From: Phoronis pallida
Taxonomy: Eukaryota > Phoronida > Phoronidae
Reading direction: 5' to 3'
Assembly: GCA_028565715.1 (NCBI GenBank)
Contig: JAOXYC010237126.1
Coordinates: 1-10,477 of the forward strand
Length of the DNA: 10,477 bases
The notes beneath the pieces are model-generated. The model was not told the origin of the DNA. It did not search any database and was given only the letters and a program-made list of their open reading frames with translations. Of this stretch, positions 1 to 7,199 are shown one piece after another. The stretch's first letter is position 1. Each line of letters begins with the position of its first letter. The position numbers and the translations under genes were made by a program.

Positions 1-253
1 CACAAAGACAACTTGTTTTGCATGTTTTTTATTGGTGTGATAACTGATTACTATGTGAAGTTGGCGTACATTAAAAACAATGGTATGATTTTAAGATTGA
101 ATTCTTAGTACATTAAAGAATATTTTTTTCGTTCTGAATTGGGCTTAAGGTATAAAGTCAGTAGCCTAACTGATGATAATTTTAATTGATTTGTTATGTA
201 CATTTTTAAAGTGAGATTTTATGGAGCCCTAATTATTAGCAAACATACAAATA
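1..253. other. AT-rich flank, no gene seen
   Basis: No open frame of useful length, RNA gene or repeat structure was recognised here. It is the flank to the left of the first inverted-repeat element. Confidence 0.5.
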
Positions 254-564
254 AGCTTCACTCTAGCAAAAGGAGACGCGAATGCGCGTTCATTTTCGAA
301 AAGTGTGGACAAATAGTGGTGCCCTCTAGATTGTGTCATTGAAAGGAAAGGGAAGTTTTTCCACGGGCCTCAATGCAAGCCAACTACCACTGTTGTGCCC
401 TTGGGTATATATGCCGGCACCGGGAAGTTTAAAAACTTGGCAAAGTATCCGTGGATGAAAGGAATATCATTCCACAAGTTACATACCACCGGAGTTTGTC
501 CGCATAAACAGACAACTTTCAAAAGTGACCGCGCATTCGCATCTCCTTTCGCTAGAGGGAAGCT
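254..564. mobile_element. Small terminal-inverted-repeat element (MITE-like)
   Basis: The arms at 254-301 and 517-564 are inverted copies of each other over about 48 bases with only a handful of mismatches. The outer end reads AGCTTC(A/C)CTCTAGC, and the CpG-rich core GCGAATGCGCG is identical in both arms. The arms flank about 215 bases that do not pair. No clear target-site duplication is visible, so I do not assign a superfamily. The internal part includes an antisense fragment that looks like a piece of a cytochrome P450 gene, so host DNA may have been captured. No transposase is present, so the element would be non-autonomous. Confidence 0.7.
343..477 (-). pseudogene. Decayed cytochrome P450 fragment (family 4-like)
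   Basis: The minus strand from about 477 to 343 reads PFIHGY, then YIPKGTTVVVGLH, then a TGA stop at 372-370, then GPWKNFP. P450 proteins of the CYP4 type have a PFI-G-R stretch, a variable segment, an IPKGTTV-type strand and then an LHRDP-x-x-FP stretch in this order, before the heme loop. Relative to that pattern the fragment has a few residues missing after VVVG. Its stop falls where an Arg is expected, which fits CGA to TGA decay. No helix I or heme-binding Cys is present, so it is only a short piece and not functional. It lies wholly between the two arms of the surrounding element. This is a reading from motif memory, and a chance match is possible. Confidence 0.42.
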
Positions 565-863
565 AATTCGGATGTTTGCTATTGTGGCTTCAAATGTCTC
601 GATCGCTCAATCATTCTTTGTCGAGACAGTTGACCCAGGTGGAAACGAACATGTGATAACATAATTTTGATAAAATTATCCAATTATCGAGACCCGAAAC
701 CAAAACCGAAACGTTTCAAATTAAAATTAGATAAAAAAAAAGTTACGGTGGGAAGAAAAGATAGAGCGACAGGTTGAATAGTGACGATTCCAATGCCACG
801 ACTCATTTCATTGTAAACCTCACTCTACGCTGCATGTGCAGTAAATTGTCGGTTCAAATAGCG
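565..863 (+). other. Upstream region and probable 5' UTR of the lectin gene
   Basis: This AT-rich stretch precedes the lectin start codon. I cannot place a TATA box or an initiator with confidence. The lectin frame stays open upstream to about 774, but there it encodes polar residues unlike a secreted-protein N terminus, so it is better read as leader. The promoter is presumably here or further left, near the inverted-repeat element. Confidence 0.4.
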
Positions 864-2186
864 ATGATGAAAGAGTTTGTCGTCTGCTTACTTCTGGTGG
901 CTTCATGGTCCTGCAACACATCTGCAGACGTGCCGGAAGATCCCCTCATTAAGCAGTTCTCAAAGCAAGAAGCGGCCTTACAACAACTGACCAAGGCATT
1001 TAAAGATCTTGGCGACAAAATTGATGCCCAAAGCAAAAAGCAAGAAATTGCGAAAAACCAAATTCTGAATTCTTTCAACACTGAGCTCAATGCGTTCAAA
1101 GCAAAAGTTGTCAACGATTTGGCCAATATGGACTCTCAATTGAAGGCGTCAAAGCTGAAACATTGCCCAGCAGGATTTTTCGACACTGGCTATGGTTGCT
1201 ATCTACATGTCTCTGAAACTCAACTGTCCGCACACGATGCCCGCACTTACTGCAAGAATATTGGATATGATTTGGTGGCCATGGAGACGAGCACTGAATG
1301 GGCTACGCTGAATAAATGGTTGATTGGAATGGGAGACTACTGGACTTTGGGTAACGATCTCTACTCAGAGGGAACCTGGCGCTGGCAATGGAACAGCTAT
1401 GGAACCAAAATTTCTTCTTCAAACTGGAAACGAGGTCAGTAAATATTTATAACTAAAATTTGTCTCCTCGTTAGTCCCAATCTGGCGTCAAAATTAAATT
1501 CAACTAGAAATTGTGTACGAGTCCTTTGATGAACATAACTAACTTGCAACTGAGTCAACAAAAATCTGTAATCTGAGAGCATTTTATCTAAAAAAAGGTG
1601 AAACCTTTGCTTAAGCAAATCGCCCCTTTTCCATTGTTTTTGAATTTCTTGATTCAGATGCAATGTTCATCAAATGACTCATACACAAAATTTCTAGTTG
1701 ATTTAATTTTTGTCACCAGATCATGACCAACACGGAGACAGTATACGGTATTTAAGGACTTTGCTTTATGCAAACAAAAAGTTTTTTTCTTTGATTGAAC
1801 CACACAGCATTATTGGAGGTATGTGCATGCATTTTAGTCAGTCCAAGGGGAAAAGTATCAGTTTTTGGTTAATAAAAGAAATATAACCCCAAAATGGTTT
1901 GCTTTAATTTAGAATAGTTCATTGCAATTAATTGCTCTCATGTGTTGAATGATCAAATCCTTTTAAACAAAAGCTATGATGCAAACAAGCGACTAAACCT
2001 CAGAACACAAACATATTTCAACCAAAACCTGCGAATTAATATTATAATACCTTCTTTTTACATTTTACAGGAGAGCCTAACAACGGAAGAGATGAAAATT
2101 GCCTCCTTGTGTTGAACAATGGGGAATGGAACAATGAGGGATGTAATGACAGAGAAAAGTTTGTCTGCGAAGCACCACGAAACTAA
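864..2186 (+). CDS. Secreted C-type lectin with helical stalk, two exons
   Basis: The coding sequence is join(864..1434, 2071..2186), 228 residues. The intron is phase 1, with donor GAG|GTCAGT and acceptor TTTTACAG|GAGAGC, and it splits a Gly codon. The ATG at 864 is chosen because it directly begins a signal peptide: a Lys, then FVVCLLLVA, with likely cleavage after NTSA, residue 21; Met2 at 867 is an equal alternative. Residues 26-97 form a charged helical stalk with heptad-spaced L, I, F and V, probably an oligomerising coiled coil. Residues 101-228 are one long-form C-type lectin domain with exactly six Cys: expected pairs 101-112, 130-223 and 201-215. It has a WTLG core at 160-163, EPN at 192-194 and FVCE at 221-224. 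EPN usually indicates calcium-dependent mannose-type sugar binding. The usual WND is WNN here (210-212), which may weaken calcium binding. Its expected role is extracellular glycan recognition, as in invertebrate immunity. It appears complete and intact; expression is not known. Confidence 0.92.
1435..2070 (+). other. Intron 1 of the lectin gene, carrying a MITE
   Basis: The intron is 636 bases, with GTCAGT at the 5' end and a T-rich tract before ACAG at the 3' end. Removing it restores the WKRG-EPNN stretch, which is the canonical sugar-binding loop of the lectin fold. Reading through gives a stop two codons later. Nearly half of it is a palindromic element (1460-1741); the rest shows no other structure I can identify. 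Confidence 0.92.
1460..1741. mobile_element. Palindromic MITE, older copy 1 (in intron)
   Basis: The right end reads GGAGACAG followed by TA (1734-1743), and the left end starts near TTGTCTCC (1460-1467). Both match the termini of the better-preserved copy at 2223-2568. Inner blocks such as TCAACTAGAAATT, GAGTCCTTTGATGAA and the mirrored TTCATCAAATGACTC occur in both copies. It is shorter than copy 2, with a divergent and reduced centre, and its left TA is lost. It therefore looks older or decayed. Confidence 0.8.
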
Positions 2187-2222
2187 CCACAAACTAATGG
2201 TTTCTGGATTTTGTTAAAGATA

Positions 2223-2568
2223 CTGTCTCCTTGTTGGTGAGGATCTGGGGTCAAAATTCATATCAACTAGAAATTTTGTTTATGAGTCCTTTGATGAATA
2301 TAATTAACCTGCATCATAGTCAAAAAATTCAAAAAAAAAATGGTCAAGGGGTAAATTTGAGATATTTGTATCCAAAAAAACCTTCTTGTACGAGAAGGTT
2401 TTCGAAATTTAAACTTTTTGGGATAAAAAGCTCAAATTTACCCCTTTACCGATTTTTTTTGAATTTTTTTACTAAGATGCAGGTTAAATATATTCATCAA
2501 AGGACTCGTACACACAATTTCAAGTTGATTTGAATTTTGAGCCCAGATCCTCACCAACGAGGAGACAG
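2223..2568. mobile_element. Palindromic MITE, copy 2 (probably in the lectin 3' UTR)
   Basis: This 346-base element starts CTGTCTCC and ends GGAGACAG and is flanked on both sides by TA (2221-2222 and 2569-2570). TA duplication with short inverted ends points to a Tc1/mariner-type non-autonomous element, although this is inferred from termini only. The arms are complementary almost to the centre, where CCTTCT (2381-2386) faces AGAAGG (2393-2398) across six bases. The whole element could fold as one hairpin of roughly 165 base pairs with mismatches. It begins 36 bases after the lectin stop codon and ends before the first AATAAA, so it is probably transcribed. Confidence 0.88.
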
Positions 2569-2599
2569 TATCTGTAGTGTTTGTTATGATGTCAAATAT

Positions 2600-2605
2600 A
2601 ATAAA
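2600..2605 (+). terminator. Probable poly(A) signal of the lectin gene
   Basis: This AATAAA is the first after the lectin stop codon at 2184-2186. A GT-rich stretch, GATGTGTTCTTTTG, follows about 25-40 bases downstream, as expected for a cleavage site around 2615-2630. If used, the 3' UTR would be about 430 bases and mostly MITE-derived. Confidence 0.65.
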
Positions 2606-2639
2606 ATTCAGTCTGCTTTCAAAATCTGATGTGTTCTTT

Positions 2640-3243
2640 TGATTAACAACCCCTATCCTTGATTAAAAGTGCTGGGTACTAATGCGCTCATGCCAAAAAG
2701 CTATTCAGCTTTACAGACAAGAGTACCGATATCGAAAAATAAATAAATGAAAAATATAAACCCAATTACATGCATACACAACAAAATTCCCAAAATAATA
2801 CAAAATATTGACTAATGTGACTTCAGCCTGTGTATAATCAAAGTAAACGGCAGCATTGAGCATGTAACTTTTAAAATAAAAAAATATTATATATTTACAA
2901 AAATCTTTCAAAAAGTCTAACACAACTGATCGACAAATGAAGGTGTTCAGAACTATTCACTACTTTCACAAAGAATACATCAACAAAAAGAAATTTGAAC
3001 GCGGTTTATTAAGTGGCAATTAAAATTCTCACAAAATCAAGAGTTGTACTTATTGACATGATGAGATTTGATGCCATTTCCACCTTTTCCGACTTATCCG
3101 GAAACAGGGAATGATTGATTATGCAAATGTTGTTAATCCTGGATTCTTACAATAAAGTCATCACAACAAGCTAATTAATCAAATATTAAATCCTAACTGA
3201 TCACTATCATCATGAATACATTGTGTGGGCTGAAAAATACAAA
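2640..3243. other. AT-rich spacer, no gene seen
   Basis: I see no convincing exon, RNA gene or repeat here. The minus-strand frame at 2711-2923 is low-complexity, hydrophobic and aromatic, as expected for AT-rich DNA read by chance. Confidence 0.5.
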
Positions 3244-3275
3244 AGCAGTGAAAAGTGAAGGGGGGTTTCACTGCT
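3244..3275. repeat. Short hairpin
   Basis: AGCAGTGAAA (3244-3253) pairs perfectly with TTTCACTGCT (3266-3275) across a 12-base loop ending in GGGGGG. Its function is unknown, and it lies 20 bases from a much longer hairpin. Confidence 0.6.
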
Positions 3276-3295
3276 ATGGGGTGATTTGAGCTTTG

Positions 3296-3368
3296 CAATT
3301 ATGAAGAAGTTATTACACAGTATTTTTTGAAATTATCAAAAAATACTGTAATAACTTCTTCATAATTG
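3296..3368. repeat. Long near-perfect hairpin
   Basis: The arms at 3296-3330 and 3336-3368 are inverted copies that differ only by a two-base insertion (ACACAG versus ACAG). They surround a five-base loop, AATTA. About 33 base pairs form with no substitution, so it is recent or maintained. It could be a small fold-back element, a replication-slippage inversion, or a small-RNA precursor, though the loop is very short for an animal pre-miRNA. Confidence 0.85.
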
Positions 3369-3709
3369 GCACAGCCTCAACAACTTCAATTCCCAACTAT
3401 ATACATTTCCCTCTAGATGTCACTGCGTGTCACAGTTTTCTTGTAATTTCATGAATCTAAGCACGATGGTAATCTCATTATACTGTCAGCCACTAATTAT
3501 GATTCAATACAGAAAGTCTGTTGGGAGAATCATCTCGGTGAAATAAAACCCTGAGACTCCTAGTACGTTCAGCACTGCTGGCCTGCCACCAAACACCATG
3601 AAGCATAAAAACACCGAGTCTTGACTTGGAATGGCTTTTGTTTGTTTGTTGTGGAGATGCAGTTTAATTTTAACATGAACCCTGATCTTGACAGCATATT
3701 TCATTTGGC
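3369..3709. other. Spacer, no supported exon
   Basis: A 66-codon minus-strand frame (3504-3704) crosses this stretch but shows no domain I can defend. The next RYK exon would be expected downstream of the minus-strand exon copies, but I could not recognise one here. Confidence 0.4.
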
Positions 3710-3745
3710 TATCTGTTATTTGTGGTATTGCAATTATGAGGGAAC

Positions 3746-3800
3746 ATTATCATTATTATTATTTAATTTTTTATTAATTATTATCATTATTATTATTATA
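3746..3800. repeat. ATT-rich microsatellite
   Basis: This is an interrupted run of ATT/ATC triplets. It lies where the intron of the leftmost exon copy would be and replaces the T-rich sequence found at the matching place in the other two copies. Confidence 0.8.
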
Positions 3801-3819
3801 ACTTCACACCAATATTTAC

Positions 3820-3910
3820 GGCTGCATCAGGGAACTTGCGTAGATTCTGCCACAGAAAGTGAATCTTAGTCAAGTCTGGTGGTATGGGGATAGCGAACCT
3901 TAGAGCGTAT
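3820..3910 (-). pseudogene. Partial duplicate of the RYK WIF exon, copy C (leftmost)
   Basis: Read on the minus strand, it repeats residues RYALRFAIPIPP through FPDAA of the parent exon without any stop or frameshift. Against the parent (4130-4269) I count seven base differences in 31 codons; six are silent and one changes Thr to Ala. It lacks the first third of the exon. Its left boundary on the minus strand is ATAACAG|ATAC, which resembles an acceptor. Its donor is weakened to GTAAAT. Spliced from the same upstream exon it would be out of phase, so I call it a non-functional partial copy, although its intact frame is notable. Confidence 0.65.
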
Positions 3911-3971
3911 CTGTTATTTTGGGTATTGTATGAGGGAATATAATTTTTTCAAACCTCACACCAATACTTAC

Positions 3972-4065
3972 AGCTGTATCAGGGAACTTGCAGAGATTCT
4001 GCCATAGGAAGTGAATCTTAGTCAAGTCTGGTGGTATGGGGCCCATAGCAAACTTGAGAGCGTAT
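3972..4065 (-). pseudogene. Partial duplicate of the RYK WIF exon, copy B (middle)
   Basis: On the minus strand it reads from RYALKFAMGPIPP to CKFPDTA and then GTAAGT, so the donor is intact. Relative to the parent exon it has a three-base in-frame insertion (the Met-Gly region), an Arg-to-Lys change and an Arg-to-Cys change; its other differences are silent. It is 94 bases, against 91 for copy C. An acceptor-like ATATCAG precedes it. The gap to the parent exon's donor is 64 bases, the size of a small arthropod intron. Joining it to the parent exon would shift the frame and soon reach a stop. Confidence 0.65.
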
Positions 4066-4129
4066 CTGATATTTTGGATATTAAAATTATGAGGGATATC
4101 ATTTTTTCAAACCTCACACCAATACTTAC

Positions 4130-4269
4130 AGCTGTATCAGGGAACTTGCGTAGATTTTGCCATAGGAAGTGTATCTTAGTCAAATCTGGTGGTATGGGGA
4201 TAGCGAACCTTAGAGCGTATCTGTTGATGATGCCATTTCTTACGTAATACAGCTGGTGGTTCGGCAAAC
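4130..4269 (-). CDS. Ryk: Internal exon of a RYK/Derailed Wnt receptor (WIF domain), partial gene
   Basis: This minus-strand exon has a strong acceptor (CTTTCTTTCCAG at its upstream edge, 4281-4270) and a consensus donor GTAAGT (4129-4124). It enters in phase 1 and leaves in phase 0. It encodes (G)LPNHQLYYVRNG, then INRYALRFAIPIPP, then TKIHFLWQN. RYK-family WIF domains show the same GL-x-x-x-LYYVR, YAL-x-F and HF-x-W blocks at this spacing; WIF1/Shifted proteins lack LYYVR, so RYK/Derailed is preferred. RYK proteins are single-pass receptors that bind Wnt through this extracellular domain and guide axons and cell polarity; their kinase is usually inactive. No other exon of the gene was identified here, so the rest must lie across long introns or beyond the window. 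Silent changes specific to this copy, against both partial duplicates, suggest it is the functional one. Confidence 0.85.
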
Positions 4270-4281
4270 CTGGAAAGAAAG

Positions 4282-6811
4282 AAGACTTGAATTTAAAAAT
4301 ATAAAGAAATAAAATTAAAATAAAAAAAAGTTAAACATATGGAAACAATGAAGTAGATTCTTAAATAAATTTGCCTTCAAGTTTCAAAAATGTATGTAAT
4401 TGTGTTTGCCCTCATCTAAGAAGTGAGAGATAAACTCACCAAAAATCAGATTATTTTTTGGATGAGGTCAATGAAATTACATTTCTAATATTCATGATTA
4501 CACATCGTGATGAACCTATTTAGACCTGTCTTCAAGTTGTTTCTGGCCACATGGCAATTGAAAAAGAACTGTGTCACAAACTGAGGAAAGCTAAAGAATG
4601 ACAAAGCCGACTTACTTCACATGGTGGGAAACTTTGGCAACCACTTACGAAGACCACCAGAGTGAGGGTTCAATCAAACGTAAAAAGTTTGAAATAGAGT
4701 ACTTTAAGTGAACTGTAGGCCAAATGGTTAGTGTTTAGGTTACACGTTGGCCCTCAGACTTACTAAGACCATTTTGCTATGAAAAGGTACATCCCCCAAA
4801 TGTTCAAATGTCTGTGTTAATCAATTTGTTGCAGGTCTGATTTTTGAAAGCCATCATTTCAAAGTGTCTATGTTTATTTACCATTTAAAAAAAGTTTGAA
4901 CAGGTAAGAACTTTTAAAAGTAGATCTCACGGTTTAACCCACTAAAATGTAAGTTAAGCAAATTAATTTCTCAGCCATTCATTAGAATGCTTCAGACATG
5001 CTGATTAACAATATAATCGGTTTGATGGATTGTTTTTTCATTTTCAACTCAGTGGAGGAACCAAACATGCATGTTTATGAGATTATGAAAAATTGACTGT
5101 CAGATATTAAATTACACTCTTGTCTGGATTTTCATGTTAGCTTTGCACAGTCGAACAACCGTGATCGCGGAACTATAAATCAAAAAATCAAGACAGGTTC
5201 ATTATTTAATGGACAGGAAAAGTGAGAAAATGAAAATCCAATCAAAAAGTGTGAATTTGAATGCTGAGAGTTCTGGACAATACAACTATGGCAGTTTTTA
5301 ATCATGACTTTTTTTAGATTTTCAAAACATTCAGTTGCTGGATTCCATTAGATCATTTCAAGACAGACAATAACAGGGATGTAAAAAGGTTCACTGTTCG
5401 AAAAATATTATTTTCTATTGTTTCAAGAAGTTAAAACAAAATTCAGGCAAATACCTGAAAATATACATTTCTGAAATAAACATTCTAACGGAATCATTTT
5501 CGAACGACAAGTTTACTCAATGTTTTTCAATTGATATTATTGTAATTTAATAATAATCTTTTATTTCTAAATGTCAACAACACCAACAGTTTGCTATTGG
5601 AATGATGACAAGAACTGATATTGCCAAAAATAAATAACTTGTTAATTTCCATCTGAGATGTCAATTTTGATAACGAAATTGACAAGTACTCTGAGTGACC
5701 AAACTGTCACTGACTACTTCATAAATCTACCGTGTTCTTCCTTGTTAGTGCACATGTCCAAATTAAGAGACTTCTCAAAATAAAACAATTAAATTTTGCG
5801 CTATGAAAACCTTAGGCCTTTGAGGTAGTGAGTTCAGCCAAACGCTCTCTAAGAAGCCAGTTTCAGAGTAAGAGCACTCAAAAACCTATCTTCAACCAGG
5901 GTAGTTATTAGACAAATTATGGTAGCTTAAAAACACAGTCCAAAGAGATAGCAGTGATAAAACAGGTCTTCTCAAGATACCATCACCAGGGAATCTTAGT
6001 TGGCACTTAAAAATCTGGATTCTGTCAAAAATATTGAACTGTGAACATCAAACACAAAAAAAAGACAAAAAAACACTTGAGCTTCAGGTATAAAAAATTT
6101 CACCAATCTTTAAAGAATACTGGTCATTTTTTTAGGCTCAGGTATAGGCTTAAAAATTAGGGAGCTAAAAAACAGGGGAAGCTTATAATGTGAGTGGATG
6201 ACGAGCTGCAAAAAACTGGCAATTCTAATGAAAACTTCATATGCCAGCTCAGGGACCCAGACATTTCATCATAGGAATTAACCAGTGAGATACTTGTTTC
6301 AAGTTCCATCACAGTTAACTGAGAATTTGTGAAAAAGTGAAAAACATGGTAGCCATTACAGAGAACATCAGAAAGGTAATGAGAGGGACAATTTTGTACA
6401 TCAAATCTAACTTCCTGCCCTGAAAAAGCCAACATTTTTGAAGTTTTGTGTTGCAAAGATCTCTTTTAATTGTGACTCTTATGCGTGGGCTTTTTGTTAA
6501 ACCTTTTTCAACAGTTTTGAGATATTTGAAACCAAAATAGAAATTTAATATTCAATTGCACTTGAAGAAACTCCTTGAGGCTTATGTAGTGACTAATTCA
6601 GTAGAATGTTTATACATAAGGTTAAACTAGATAGATTCATACATACCCATTACGAGATAATGAAAACCATAAATATGTGATCAACATTATTTTCAATACA
6701 AGTGCACCTGTTTTCTTATAAGTTGATGGGTTTTGCTATATATTTTTATAGCTCAAAGCTTCTAATGTTTTGTCCTGCTTTTATAATTTCCTAGATTTAC
6801 TGCATTTAAAG
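4282..6811. other. Long AT-rich stretch, probably RYK intron or intergenic
   Basis: The part next to the exon is T-rich on the minus strand, as expected upstream of an acceptor. I found several isolated donor-like sites on the minus strand (near 4437, 4612 and 4648), but the frames leading into them hit stops and carry no WIF or signal-peptide sequence. A small 9-base stem (TGTCAATTT at 5659-5667 with AAATTGACA at 5676-5684) is present. Nothing else is supported. Confidence 0.5.
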
Positions 6812-6830
6812 CTATGATATGATATGATAT
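6812..6830. repeat. Short ATATG microsatellite
   Basis: About three units of a five-base repeat, GATAT, occur in a row. This is a minor simple repeat with no assigned role. Confidence 0.6.
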
Positions 6831-7031
6831 TGTACATATTTCATGATTTTGGCACTTACCGTACATACAGGTTCATGTTTCACAATTTTGGTATCTATAA
6901 TTGGTGTCTTCAGTGCAATTCCTGTGTTTCTCAAAGAGGCTTAACCAAAGGGCCAGGGCTAATCTTTTCATTGAATAACATCGTGGATTACGTCCCTGAA
7001 CCCCCTCCCAAAGATGGACAATTTGGTAAAG

Positions 7032-7199
7032 CCCCCGCACACCTAGCACAATTGCCACGCAACATTTGCGCTGCGCAGATGTTGCTAGATGTTCGGGGGT
7101 CTTTTTCTGCAACATTCATGCCGGCAACATTCGCGATGAACATAAATCATGTTTGATCTCATTTTACGCTCAGCAATATTCATGCTAGGTGTGCGGGGG
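7032..7199. mobile_element. GC-rich MITE-like element with 17-base perfect inverted ends
   Basis: CCCCCGCACACCTAGCA at 7032-7048 is the exact inverse of TGCTAGGTGTGCGGGGG at 7183-7199. A third, imperfect arm, TGCTAGATGTTCGGGGG, lies inside at 7083-7099. Together with the first arm it makes a smaller nested palindrome centred on GCGCTGCGCAG. A fourth, weaker arm, ACTAGATGTGCCGGGG, is at 7330-7345. GCAACATT motifs recur between the arms. The block is much richer in G, C and CpG than its surroundings. No transposase or clear target duplication is visible. Confidence 0.75.

Larger units (their letters stand above)
3710..4224. repeat. Tandem repeat, about 150-base unit, RYK exon duplication
   Basis: The unit holds most of a WIF-domain exon and its following intron on the minus strand. 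Matching points (CACACCAATA) lie at 3805, 3957 and 4115, giving periods of 152 and 158 bases. A partial left end at 3710-3745 matches only the intron part. The rightmost unit stops at about 4224, where the fuller exon continues with sequence not found in the other copies. The units are closely similar, so the duplication is fairly recent. Confidence 0.92.

Noticed and set aside
395-664. 89-codon plus-strand open frame
   Set aside because: It runs through the inverted-repeat arm and opposite the P450-like fragment, and shows no domain. It is better explained as chance reading of the element.
774-863. Upstream extension of the lectin frame
   Set aside because: It would begin at a non-ATG codon and place about 30 polar residues before the signal peptide. 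The ATG at 864 gives a standard secretory start.
3504-3704. Minus-strand frame as the next RYK exon or a fourth, diverged WIF copy (KYAVKIRVHV resembles RYALRFAIPI)
   Set aside because: The similarity is a short alternating pattern only, the frame position relative to the duplicated unit is shifted, and the expected second half of the WIF domain is not visible.
4660-4740. tRNA-like boxes (GGGTTCAATC and AATGGTTAGTG)
   Set aside because: The B-like box lies before the A-like box, and no cloverleaf can be drawn.
5821-5835. TGAGGTAGT, matching the start of let-7
   Set aside because: Only the first nine bases match, and no complementary arm able to form a microRNA precursor is present in the following 100 bases.
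6157-6456. 99-codon minus-strand open frame
   Set aside because: Ser/His/Phe-rich with no domain, signal or splice context; typical of chance in AT-rich non-coding DNA.
6840-6960. Minus-strand donor-like GGTAAGTGCC preceded by an open stretch
   Set aside because: The open stretch is under 30 codons, shows no RYK-like sequence and lacks a clear acceptor.
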